From Acidimicrobiaceae bacterium (GTDB lineage Bacteria; Actinomycetota; Acidimicrobiia; Acidimicrobiales; Aldehydirespiratoraceae), in assembly GCA_009840695.1 (NCBI GenBank), contig VXNG01000203.1:1-15380 (forward strand): a stretch of DNA of 15,380 nt, written 5' to 3'. The notes under the pieces are model-generated. The model had not been told where the DNA came from, did no database searches, and saw only the letters and a list, made by a program, of their open reading frames with translations. A program made the translations under genes and the position numbers. Positions 7,345-14,058 of the stretch are shown in pieces (within the stretch, counting starts at the first letter, position 1; the number at the start of each line of letters is the position of its first letter).

Positions 7345-7416
7345 ATCGTCACGGTCGCCCAGCGTCTTCGTGTGACGATGGAACCTTTGTCGGTGTCGAA
7401 CGGTCTGAATGACGAT
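7345..7416. repeat. Three TGACGAT copies in the rpmF-plsX gap (possible operator or hairpin)
   Basis: The 184-base gap between rpmF and plsX is the longest gene-free stretch in the window. It holds the heptamer TGACGAT at 7373-7379 and 7410-7416, and its reverse complement ATCGTCA at 7345-7351. The first two form an 8-base inverted repeat (ATCGTCAC at 7345-7352 with GTGACGAT at 7372-7379) separated by 19 bases, so an RNA hairpin or a repeated protein-binding site is possible. There is no T-run after it, so a simple terminator is not supported. I see no convincing promoter for plsX in the rest of the gap. Confidence 0.35.
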
Positions 7417-7508
7417 GAGCCCTGGGTCGGTAGCCGGATTGAGCGGACTGCATCAGAATTGGCGATGGGACTATCGGCCAACCTGAGCACTATGCGCTCG
7501 CTGGAGCC

Positions 7509-8495
7509 ATGGAGCCGGTAGCGGTTGACGCCATGGGGGGTGACCGCGCCCCCGGCGAGGTCGTGGCCGGGGCCCGGCGCGCCGCCGAGGAGTTGGGGAT
7601 CCCGGTGGTGCTGGTGGGGCGGCCCGACGAGATGGGAGACACTGGCGGACTGGAGGTGATCGAAGCCTCCGAAGTGATACCCATGGATGCCGAGCCGGGG
7701 TCCAGCGTACGCACCATGAAGGACTCGTCGCTGGTGAGGGCGGCCGAGGCAGTGCGTGACGGGCGGGCTTCGGCGATGGTGTCGGCGGGCAACACCGGTG
7801 CGGCCATGGGCTCGGCCCTGCTGCGTATGGGACGCATCCGCGGCATAGCCCGTCCCGCGATCGCCACGCCGATTCCAACTCCGGGGGCCAGCCCCACAAC
7901 CATGCTCGACTCGGGTGCCAACGCCGAATGCCGCCCGGAGTGGCTTGTGCAGTTCGCCCGGATGGGCTCGGTCTATGCCCGCGACCGGTTCGGTGTCGAG
8001 CGGCCCCGTGTCGGCCTGCTGTCGATCGGCGAGGAGGCCGGCAAGGGCAACGATTTCACCAAGTCGGTCTTCGAGCTGCTCTCCAATGGTCGGTGGGCCG
8101 ACGACGTCGGAGCGGAGTGGATAGGCAACGTGGAGGGCCGCGACATCATGACCCCCGACGTCGACGTTGTCGTGACCGACGGCTTCACCGGCAACGTGAC
8201 CCTCAAAGCGCTGGAGGGGGCGCTAAGGGCCCTGTTCGGCCGGATGCTGGTGGCCATCGATACGGATGACACCTCCCGGGAGGCCGGCAAGATGCTCGCC
8301 CCCGCACTCGACGAGATGGCACGGGAGCTTCACCCTGACGGCGTGGGGGGCGCGCTCCTGCTGGGCGTGCGGGGAGTATGCGTGATCTCGCACGGCGCAA
8401 GCAGTGCCGCAGCGGTGATGAACGCCATAGGGGTGGCCCGCGAGATGGTCAACACGGGCATGGTGGGCCACATCGCGGCCACCGCCCACCGATAG
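7509..8495 (+). CDS. plsX: Phosphate acyltransferase PlsX
   Basis: PlsX, a peripheral membrane enzyme, converts acyl-ACP and phosphate to acyl-phosphate, the substrate of PlsY for lysophosphatidic acid synthesis. The 328 residues match the family length. The N-terminus EPVAVDAMGGDRAPGEVV is the PlsX signature. Further motifs are SSVRTMKDSSLVRAAE, MVSAGNTGAAMGSALLRMGRIRG, LDSGANAECRPEWLVQFA and VVTDGFTGNVTLKALEG. The ATG at 7509 gives the canonical start; GGAG at 7503-7506 is too close to be an ideal Shine-Dalgarno. It is followed by acpP, which encodes its acyl donor's carrier protein. Together with FakA, which makes the same acyl-phosphate from free fatty acid, it links de novo synthesis and fatty-acid salvage. 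Confidence 0.97.
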   Translation: MEPVAVDAMGGDRAPGEVVAGARRAAEELGIPVVLVGRPDEMGDTGGLEVIEASEVIPMDAEPGSSVRTMKDSSLVRAAEAVRDGRASAMVSAGNTGAAMGSALLRMGRIRGIARPAIATPIPTPGASPTTMLDSGANAECRPEWLVQFARMGSVYARDRFGVERPRVGLLSIGEEAGKGNDFTKSVFELLSNGRWADDVGAEWIGNVEGRDIMTPDVDVVVTDGFTGNVTLKALEGALRALFGRMLVAIDTDDTSREAGKMLAPALDEMARELHPDGVGGALLLGVRGVCVISHGASSAAAVMNAIGVAREMVNTGMVGHIAATAHR

Positions 8496-8539
8496 CGGGA
8501 ACGTTGTTGAGGCCGAGAGGGGGCCTGTGCCCTCGACGG

Positions 8540-8545
8540 TATGGT
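8540..8545 (+). promoter_or_regulatory. Possible -10 box of acpP
   Basis: TATGGT fits TAnnnT and would start transcription near 8552, giving a leader of about 35 bases that includes the GGAGG ribosome binding site. No -35 box at normal spacing is seen. A separate promoter would make sense because ACP is needed in large amounts. Confidence 0.35.
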
Positions 8546-8576
8546 TGTCGGTCGCACCGACGACAGAGCGACGCAC

Positions 8577-8581
8577 GGAGG
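8577..8581 (+). promoter_or_regulatory. Shine-Dalgarno of acpP
   Basis: GGAGG lies 5 bases before the ATG at 8587. It is the strongest ribosome binding site in the window and decides the start against an in-frame GTG at 8527. Confidence 0.8.
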
Positions 8582-8586
8582 TGCCG

Positions 8587-8877
8587 ATGCCGGCAGAGAC
8601 CCACGTGGAGCAGGCACCCATGGGGCGTGAGGAGGTCTTGGCGCTCATACGCGACCGTCTTGCGGACATCCTCGAGATCGATCCCTCCGACATAGCGGAG
8701 GGAGCCTCGTTCGCCGACGACCTTGATGCCGACTCGCTCGCGCTCATAGAGCTGGTGGAGGGGATCGAGGAGGAGCTGGCGGAGCGTGCGGTCGGCTTTC
8801 GCATCGAGGACGAGGATCTGGAAGATCTGCGTTCTGTTCGAGATGCCGTGGACTACGTCGTAGCGAAGCTGGGTTGA
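8587..8877 (+). CDS. acpP: Acyl carrier protein
   Basis: This 96-residue acidic protein carries growing acyl chains on a phosphopantetheine arm. The attachment serine is S50 in DDLDADSLALIELVEGIEEE, the usual D-S-L motif. Helix I is REEVLALIRDRLADIL, and the C-terminal helix is RDAVDYVVAKL. The N-terminal extension of about 13 residues and a slightly longer loop between helices II and IV (ERAVGFRIEDEDLEDLRS) make it longer than the ~78-residue E. coli ACP, as is common in actinobacteria. Its position between plsX and rnc points to the primary fatty-acid ACP rather than a polyketide or siderophore carrier. Its stop overlaps the rnc TTG start by four bases. Confidence 0.95.
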   Translation: MPAETHVEQAPMGREEVLALIRDRLADILEIDPSDIAEGASFADDLDADSLALIELVEGIEEELAERAVGFRIEDEDLEDLRSVRDAVDYVVAKLG

Positions 8878-9596
8878 CGGTCCAGACCGCTTCGGCGGAC
8901 ACCGCGACGCTCATGGACCGGCTAGACCACCGGTTCGCTGACACCGCGTTGCTCCAGTTGGCCCTGACCCATCGCTCCTGGTGCGCGGAGCACTCCGGAT
9001 CCTTCTCCAATGAGCGGCTGGAGTTCCTCGGAGACGCTGTGCTCGGCCTCGTGGTGACCCAGAGGCTCTACTCGCGTTTCGGCGAATGGTCCGAAGGCGA
9101 CCTGGCGAAGACCCGTGCCTCGCTCGTCAACTCGGCCACGCTGGCTGAAGTGGGCAGATCGATCGGTCTGGGCGACCAGCTGCGCCTGGGCCGGGGTGAG
9201 GTCGCTTCAGGAGGCCGCGAGAAGTCCTCGATCCTGGCCGACGCGATGGAGGCGGTGATCGGGGCAGTGTTTCTCGACGGCGGCATTGGCGCGGCCGACA
9301 AGGCCGTCGGCCGGCTCCTCGGCGTGCGTATCGATGCAGCTGCCCGCGCTCCCGGCCACGCCGACTTCAAGACAAGGCTGCAGGAACTGGCGGCCCGTCT
9401 CGGATTCGCCCCGCCGGTCTACGACGTGACCACCAGCGGACCGGCGCACGACACGAAGTTCAAAGCCATGGTGCATGCCGGCACCGCCAGCGGCATCGGC
9501 CAGGGAAGCAGCAAGAAGGACGCCGAACAGCACGCGGCAGAGATCGCCTACGCGGCTCTCGCCTCTGACGCCGAGCGGATAGGGAGCGGTCCATGA
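8874..9596 (+). CDS. rnc: Ribonuclease III
   Basis: RNase III cuts double-stranded RNA in rRNA precursors and structured mRNAs. With the TTG start the protein has 240 residues. The catalytic domain has the signature NERLEFLGDAVLG with E47, E50 and D54, and ADAMEAVIGAVFLDGG with D123 and E126, so all metal-binding acidic residues are present. The double-stranded RNA-binding domain is at about 164-231 (DFKTRLQELAARLG to SKKDAEQHAAEIAYAAL). TTG 8874 overlaps the acpP stop by four bases; ATG 8913 is the alternative and would remove 13 poorly conserved residues. The gene ends in an ATGA overlap with mutM. The acpP-rnc-mutM-smc order is typical of actinobacteria. Confidence 0.96.
   Translation: MTVQTASADTATLMDRLDHRFADTALLQLALTHRSWCAEHSGSFSNERLEFLGDAVLGLVVTQRLYSRFGEWSEGDLAKTRASLVNSATLAEVGRSIGLGDQLRLGRGEVASGGREKSSILADAMEAVIGAVFLDGGIGAADKAVGRLLGVRIDAAARAPGHADFKTRLQELAARLGFAPPVYDVTTSGPAHDTKFKAMVHAGTASGIGQGSSKKDAEQHAAEIAYAALASDAERIGSGP
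9570..9587 (+). repeat. 18-base exact repeat, copy 2, containing the mutM ribosome binding site
   Basis: This copy is identical to bases 5526-5543. It covers the last codons of rnc and contains GGGAG (9582-9586), six bases before the mutM ATG, the same spacing as at coaD. Here rnc reads it as A-E-R-I-G-S, whereas rsmD reads copy 1 as P-S-G-stop, so the identity is not due to shared protein sequence. Confidence 0.85.
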
Positions 9597-10435
9597 ATCT
9601 CGCCTTCGAGCTGCCGGAAGTCGAGACGATACGGCGCGACCTCGAACGCGAGATCATCGGTCGCAAGGTCAAGACGGCAGAGGCGTCGAGCATGAAGTGC
9701 CTGCGCCGCTACCACACCCGCAAGGCCTTCACCTCGCAGTTGGAGGGAGCCAAGATCACCGACGTGAGGCGGGTGGGCCTGTACTTGGTGATCGAGCTCA
9801 GCACCGAGATGCTGCTTGTGCTGTCGCTCGGCTCGTCGGGTTCGCCCCGCCGCAACGCCAACAAGCACCCCAGAGTCGCGGGCACCGAGGTGGTGATCTC
9901 TTTCACGCAGTACGGCCAGTTGCGTTTCGTGGACACCGCAGGCACAGGTCAGCTGTTCGTGGTGCCTTGTGACGACTTCCCCACAGCCTTGCCGGATGTG
10001 GCTGAATTGGGCCTCGATCCGGTCGCCACGCCCATCTCCTGGACGGAGATGGGCCGGCTCCTCCTCCAGAGGGACACGAAGCTCAAGACCCTGATCACCG
10101 ACGACACGTTCGTGGTCGGCGTCGGCAACATCTACGCGGACGAGATCCTGTTCGAGGCCGGGCTGCGCTTCGACCGGATCGCCAACACCCTGTCCACACA
10201 GGAGATCCGCCGCCTGCACCGGGCGCTCGTAGGCACGATGCACGACGCCATGAAGTACCGGGGGACGTCGGTCCCCGACCGCCCCTTCGTCGATCCGTTC
10301 GGCCAGCCCGGTAGCTATGCGGGCCACCTCAAGGTATGGGGTCGGCACGGAGAGCTGAGCGAGAGGTCCAGGACTCCTATCAAGCGGACCAAGTTCCGCG
10401 GCAGCTGGACCTACTACTGCGACACCCAGGTCTGA
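9593..10435 (+). CDS. mutM: MutM/Fpg-family protein lacking catalytic and zinc-finger residues
   Basis: The gene lies where formamidopyrimidine-DNA glycosylase (repair of 8-oxoguanine) is expected, between rnc and smc. The 280 residues keep the scaffold: ELPEVETIRRDLE (6-18), LGSSGS (79-84), GVGNIYADEILFEAG (176-190), HLKVWGRHGE (245-254) and TPIKR (261-265). Essential residues are missing. Fpg needs proline right after the initiator Met; here the start reads MNLAFELPEVE, with three extra residues and F5 at the proline position. The catalytic lysine (RRGKYL in family members) is L63 in RRVGLYL. The R108/F110-type loop is replaced by DTAGTGQLF. The zinc-finger arginine is S271. Of the CxxC...CxxC ligands only C276 remains; the others are S256, S259 and Q279. 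The ATG is fixed by GGGAG six bases upstream, so no proline-initiated form is available. Likely non-catalytic; damage recognition or another DNA-binding role is inferred. Confidence 0.85.
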   Translation: MNLAFELPEVETIRRDLEREIIGRKVKTAEASSMKCLRRYHTRKAFTSQLEGAKITDVRRVGLYLVIELSTEMLLVLSLGSSGSPRRNANKHPRVAGTEVVISFTQYGQLRFVDTAGTGQLFVVPCDDFPTALPDVAELGLDPVATPISWTEMGRLLLQRDTKLKTLITDDTFVVGVGNIYADEILFEAGLRFDRIANTLSTQEIRRLHRALVGTMHDAMKYRGTSVPDRPFVDPFGQPGSYAGHLKVWGRHGELSERSRTPIKRTKFRGSWTYYCDTQV

Positions 10436-10482
10436 GCTTCCAACCCGGGTGGGGGATGCCCGGATCGGGGATCGGGCGGAAC

Positions 10483-10488
10483 TAGCGT
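10483..10488 (+). promoter_or_regulatory. Probable -10 box of smc (leaderless)
   Basis: TAGCGT fits TAnnnT and is followed by exactly 7 bases and the GTG start at 10496. There is no Shine-Dalgarno before the GTG. smc therefore probably has its own promoter in addition to any read-through from the rnc-mutM transcript. Confidence 0.5.
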
Positions 10489-10495
10489 CGCGCGC

Positions 10496-13400
10496 GTGTA
10501 TCTGAAGACGCTGACGCTGAAGGGTTTCAAGTCCTTCGCCGAGCCGGCCTCGATCCGCTTGGAGCCGGGGGTCACTGTGGTCGTCGGCCCCAATGGAAGC
10601 GGCAAGTCGAACGTTGTGGACGCGGTGGCCTGGGTTCTGGGCGCTCAAGCGCCGAGCGCGGTGCGCTCTGCCCGGATGGACGACGTGATCTTCGCGGGCA
10701 CGGCCCACAAGCCTGCGCTGGGCCGAGCCGAGGTCTCGCTTACCATCGACAACTCGGACGGAATGCTGCCGATGGCGGCCAGCGAGGTGCGGATCACCCG
10801 CACCCTGTTCCGCAACGGCGAGTCGACCTACGCGCTCAACGGAACCCCGTGCCGGCTGCTGGACATCGTCGAGTTGCTCTCGGACACTGGCGTGGGCCGC
10901 CAGCAGCACATGATCGTGTCGCAGAGCCAGATAGACGCCGTTCTCAACGCCCGCCCCGCCGATCGCCGGGTAGTGGTGGAGGAGGCGGCCGGAATCCTCA
11001 AGTACCGCAAGAGACGGGAGCGGGCCGAGCGCCGGCTGCTCGCCAGCGACGGGGACCTGACCCGGATGAGCGACCTCCTGAGGGAAGTACGCCGGCGGCT
11101 GCGGCCCCTGCAGAAGCAGGCCGAGGCAGCCCGGCGGCACGCTGATCTGCTGTCCGAGTTGGAGGCGCTGCGGGTGCACCTGGCCGGCCGAGAGATCGCA
11201 GCCATGCGGGAGCAACTGCGGCAGCACAAGGAGCAGGGGGAGGCCCAGGCGGCACTGCAAGCCGATCTGCGAGCCGAACTCGACGACCTCAACGCCGGCG
11301 TTTCCACCAACGAGCAGCGGCTCGCCCGCCACGGAATGGACGACCACTCAGAGCGCCTGGCCCGCCTCGAAGGGCTCCGAGCCCGGGCGGCCGGTCTGGC
11401 CGCGGTCGCGATCGAGCGCCAGCGGGGCATCGAACACCAGAGGGCCGCCCTCGCTGACCATGATCTGGCTGCGGGACTGCAAGCCGAGCTGGAGCGCTGC
11501 CGCAAAGAGCTCTCCGCGGTCGTGCTGTCGGCCGCGACGGCCGACTCCGATCGCCTACGTCTCGAACACCTGCAGGAACGCCTGGAAGACGACCGAGCCG
11601 CGTTCGGAGACCAATGGGGCGACGTAGTGGGGTTCGACGTCGGTGTGTCGAGCGAGGCTGCCGAGGCTAGGGGCGAGCTGTCGGCGCTGCAGACGACGAT
11701 CGAGCACAGCCGGTCTGAGCAGCATCGCCTCACCCAACGCTTGGAGGAGTCCGAGCGTCGCCTGCAGGGCTTGGCCGGGCGGGTCGACGACCGCCGAGAC
11801 GAATTGGATCGGTCCAATCAAAGGATCGCCGTGCAGCGTGCTGAGTTCACGGGGGCGGAGGCTGCTCGTGCTGATGCTTCTCACGCGCTGGAGGGCGCAG
11901 TCGCGGCCCGTGCGGAGGCAGAAGGCGAACTACGGCACTGGACCGCAAGGAGAGAGGCCCTCGCGATGGCTCTCGAGGAGGCCGCCAGAGGAGTGCCCGT
12001 CGACGTGCAGGCCGCGACCGATGGCGTCCTGGGGTTGCTGGGCGACCTTGTGGAGGTGGATCCAGGCGTCGAAGCAGCCTTCACGGCCGCGGCCGGCGAT
12101 GCCGTCAGCGCCGTCGTGGTACGGCACGCCGCCGCTGCTCGCAGCGTGCTCGACAGCGTGGAGGCCAGCGACGCCGGCGCGGCAGTGATCGCCCTTGAGG
12201 GCAACGGCGGTGACGGCGCAGCCGGTATGCCGGTACACCACCTCGGGTTGGAGCCGTTGCGGGGCCGTGTCCGCGCCGCCGATCCGGATGTCGACCGTCT
12301 CCTGGACGTGTTGCTCGCCTCCACGGCCCTTGTGGAGGGCGATTGGCGTTCCGCGGCCGACACCTGGATCCGGCACCCCGACGTCGTAGTGGTCACACCC
12401 GCTGGTGACCGGTTGAGCAGCAGAGGTTGGCGACTGGGCGTGCACGGCCCGGCCGGTCTCCGGCCCGCGCTGGCAGAGGCTGTCGAGCGGGTCGAGGCCG
12501 CGCGGGCGGCGTGCGAACGTACCGAGGCGGCCTGCGAAACAGCCCGGGGCGAACTTGATGAGAGTCGGGAGAGAGTCGACGAGCTCCGTGATCGACTGGC
12601 CGCGGTCGAAAGCGCCCTGGCGTCGGCGACCGACGCTGTCAATCGCGCCGAATCCGATCGCCGCGACCTCGATACCGCTAGCGGCACCCTGCGCGACCAC
12701 TTGATGGAGGCAACCCGCCGTCTCGACGAGGCTGTCAGCAGGGCTGCGCAGATCGAATCCAGGCTGCCCGAGTTGGAGGCGGCGGAGGCCAGGGCCCGCC
12801 AGCAGAGCCGTGAGGCGGCCGAGGCCCGCTCAGCCCTCGACCGTCGTGCATCCGAGATCGCATTGATGGCCGCTGAGCAGAGCGCAACAGATGCCGGGCT
12901 GGAGCAGCGCCGGCAGATGCTTCAAGCCCGGGCTTCTGAACTGGAGGACCGGCTGGCTCGTCACCATGCTACGCGGGCTGTGGCCACCGAGCGAATGGCC
13001 GGGCTGGAGCGCGAGGCGACGGTGCTCGGCACGCTCAGACGAGCGGTGGAGGAGCGGACGGGAGTCCTGAACGCGGGACTTGCCGAGATCAGAGAGTTGC
13101 GTCGCAGGCACTCCGAGGAGGTTCGAGCCCTGGCTGCGAGCCTCGACGACCTGCGACGCCGGCATGCCGACGCCGAGAGTCGCTACGAGACGCTGCGCCA
13201 GGCTGAGAGCCGCCGCGACATCGAGGAGGCTGAGCTGCGCACCTTGCTGCAGGGTGCGGTCGAGCGTCTGCGCGACGCCTACGGCCTGTCCCCGCAACAG
13301 GCAGCGGAAGCACCCTTGCCGGAACTGCCCGACGGGCTCGACGCTGACCAGCGGGTGGATCAGTTGGCCGCCGAGCTGGAGATTATGGGCCCGGTCAATC

Positions 13401-13987
13401 CCCTTGCTCTGGCCGAGTACGACGAGCTCTACGACCGTCACGAGTTGCTGAGCGGTCAGATGGACGACATCCGGGCGGCCCGCAGGGACCTCAACAGGGT
13501 GATCCGGTCGATCGATGGGGAGATCAAGACCGTGTTCAGCTCGGCTTTCGTGGATGTGGCCGCCAACTTCGAGGTGCTCTTCGAGGCGCTGTTCCCGGGT
13601 GGCGAGGGGCGCCTCAGCCTGACCGACCCCGATGACCTGCTCGACACCGGCATCGAGATCTCGGCCAAACCGTCGGGCAAGAACGTGAAGCGGCTGTCGC
13701 TGCTCTCGGGCGGGGAGCGGACCTTGGCCGCGCTGGCCTTCCTGTTTGCGGTGTTCCGCAGCCGCCCTTCGCCCTTCTATGTGATGGACGAGGTGGAGGC
13801 CGCTCTCGACGATGTCAACCTCCATCGCTTCCTGAAGCTCATAGACGAGTTCCGCACCGATGCGCAGCTCGTCATCGTCACCCACCAGAAGCGGACCATG
13901 GAGGCCGCCGACTGCCTGCAGGGGGTCTCGATGAAGCCGGGCGGCTCCTCCATGGTCGTGTCCGAACGCGTCTCCGACGCCGCCTGA
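10496..13987 (+). CDS. smc: Chromosome segregation protein SMC
   Basis: SMC is the ATPase of the bacterial condensin complex that organises and segregates the chromosome. The 1163-residue protein has the complete architecture. The N-terminal head begins YLKTLTLKGFKSFAEP and carries Walker A GPNGSGKSNVVDAV (about 31-44). A Q-loop (VSQSQIDAVL) and EEAAGILKYRKRRERAERRL follow. Two long Glu/Arg/Ala-rich coiled coils flank the hinge (about 500-650, GVLGLLGDLVEVDPG to SSRGWRLGVHG). The C-terminal head has the ABC signature LSLLSGGERTLAALAFLFAV (about 1066-1085) and Walker B FYVMDEVEAALDD (about 1094-1106). All ATPase motifs are intact. The GTG start gives the canonical N-terminus and fits the leaderless promoter. 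No scpA, scpB or ftsY is seen in the window. Confidence 0.97.
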   Translation: MYLKTLTLKGFKSFAEPASIRLEPGVTVVVGPNGSGKSNVVDAVAWVLGAQAPSAVRSARMDDVIFAGTAHKPALGRAEVSLTIDNSDGMLPMAASEVRITRTLFRNGESTYALNGTPCRLLDIVELLSDTGVGRQQHMIVSQSQIDAVLNARPADRRVVVEEAAGILKYRKRRERAERRLLASDGDLTRMSDLLREVRRRLRPLQKQAEAARRHADLLSELEALRVHLAGREIAAMREQLRQHKEQGEAQAALQADLRAELDDLNAGVSTNEQRLARHGMDDHSERLARLEGLRARAAGLAAVAIERQRGIEHQRAALADHDLAAGLQAELERCRKELSAVVLSAATADSDRLRLEHLQERLEDDRAAFGDQWGDVVGFDVGVSSEAAEARGELSALQTTIEHSRSEQHRLTQRLEESERRLQGLAGRVDDRRDELDRSNQRIAVQRAEFTGAEAARADASHALEGAVAARAEAEGELRHWTARREALAMALEEAARGVPVDVQAATDGVLGLLGDLVEVDPGVEAAFTAAAGDAVSAVVVRHAAAARSVLDSVEASDAGAAVIALEGNGGDGAAGMPVHHLGLEPLRGRVRAADPDVDRLLDVLLASTALVEGDWRSAADTWIRHPDVVVVTPAGDRLSSRGWRLGVHGPAGLRPALAEAVERVEAARAACERTEAACETARGELDESRERVDELRDRLAAVESALASATDAVNRAESDRRDLDTASGTLRDHLMEATRRLDEAVSRAAQIESRLPELEAAEARARQQSREAAEARSALDRRASEIALMAAEQSATDAGLEQRRQMLQARASELEDRLARHHATRAVATERMAGLEREATVLGTLRRAVEERTGVLNAGLAEIRELRRRHSEEVRALAASLDDLRRRHADAESRYETLRQAESRRDIEEAELRTLLQGAVERLRDAYGLSPQQAAEAPLPELPDGLDADQRVDQLAAELEIMGPVNPLALAEYDELYDRHELLSGQMDDIRAARRDLNRVIRSIDGEIKTVFSSAFVDVAANFEVLFEALFPGGEGRLSLTDPDDLLDTGIEISAKPSGKNVKRLSLLSGGERTLAALAFLFAVFRSRPSPFYVMDEVEAALDDVNLHRFLKLIDEFRTDAQLVIVTHQKRTMEAADCLQGVSMKPGGSSMVVSERVSDAA

Positions 13988-14043
13988 TCGAGCGACCTGC
14001 CGAGGTCCACCCGGCCTCTAGCTGCTCTCTCACCTGTTCGGCC

Positions 14044-14049
14044 TAGCTT
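14044..14049 (+). promoter_or_regulatory. Possible -10 box of the HtrA-type protease gene
   Basis: TAGCTT fits TAnnnT and ends 9 bases before the ATG at 14059, so the message would have no leader or one of only a few bases. A second TAnnnT (TAGGGT, 14050-14055) is too close to the start to serve it. No -35 box is obvious in the 71-base gap after smc. Confidence 0.4.
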
Positions 14050-14058
14050 TAGGGTGCG

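Noticed and set aside
8527..8586. Earlier GTG start for acpP, adding 20 residues
   Set aside because: The extra residues do not resemble any ACP. The GGAGG five bases before ATG 8587 and the TATGGT at 8540 both argue for the later start.
10445..10463. Possible hairpin between mutM and smc (CCGGG paired with CCCGG) as a terminator
   Set aside because: The stem is only 5 base pairs with a 9-base loop and no following T-run; such stems are common by chance at this GC content.
9548..11347. Long antisense open frame (599 codons) across mutM and the start of smc
   Set aside because: It mirrors two genes with clear family motifs. Long antisense frames are expected in GC-rich codon usage, and the translation has no recognisable domain.
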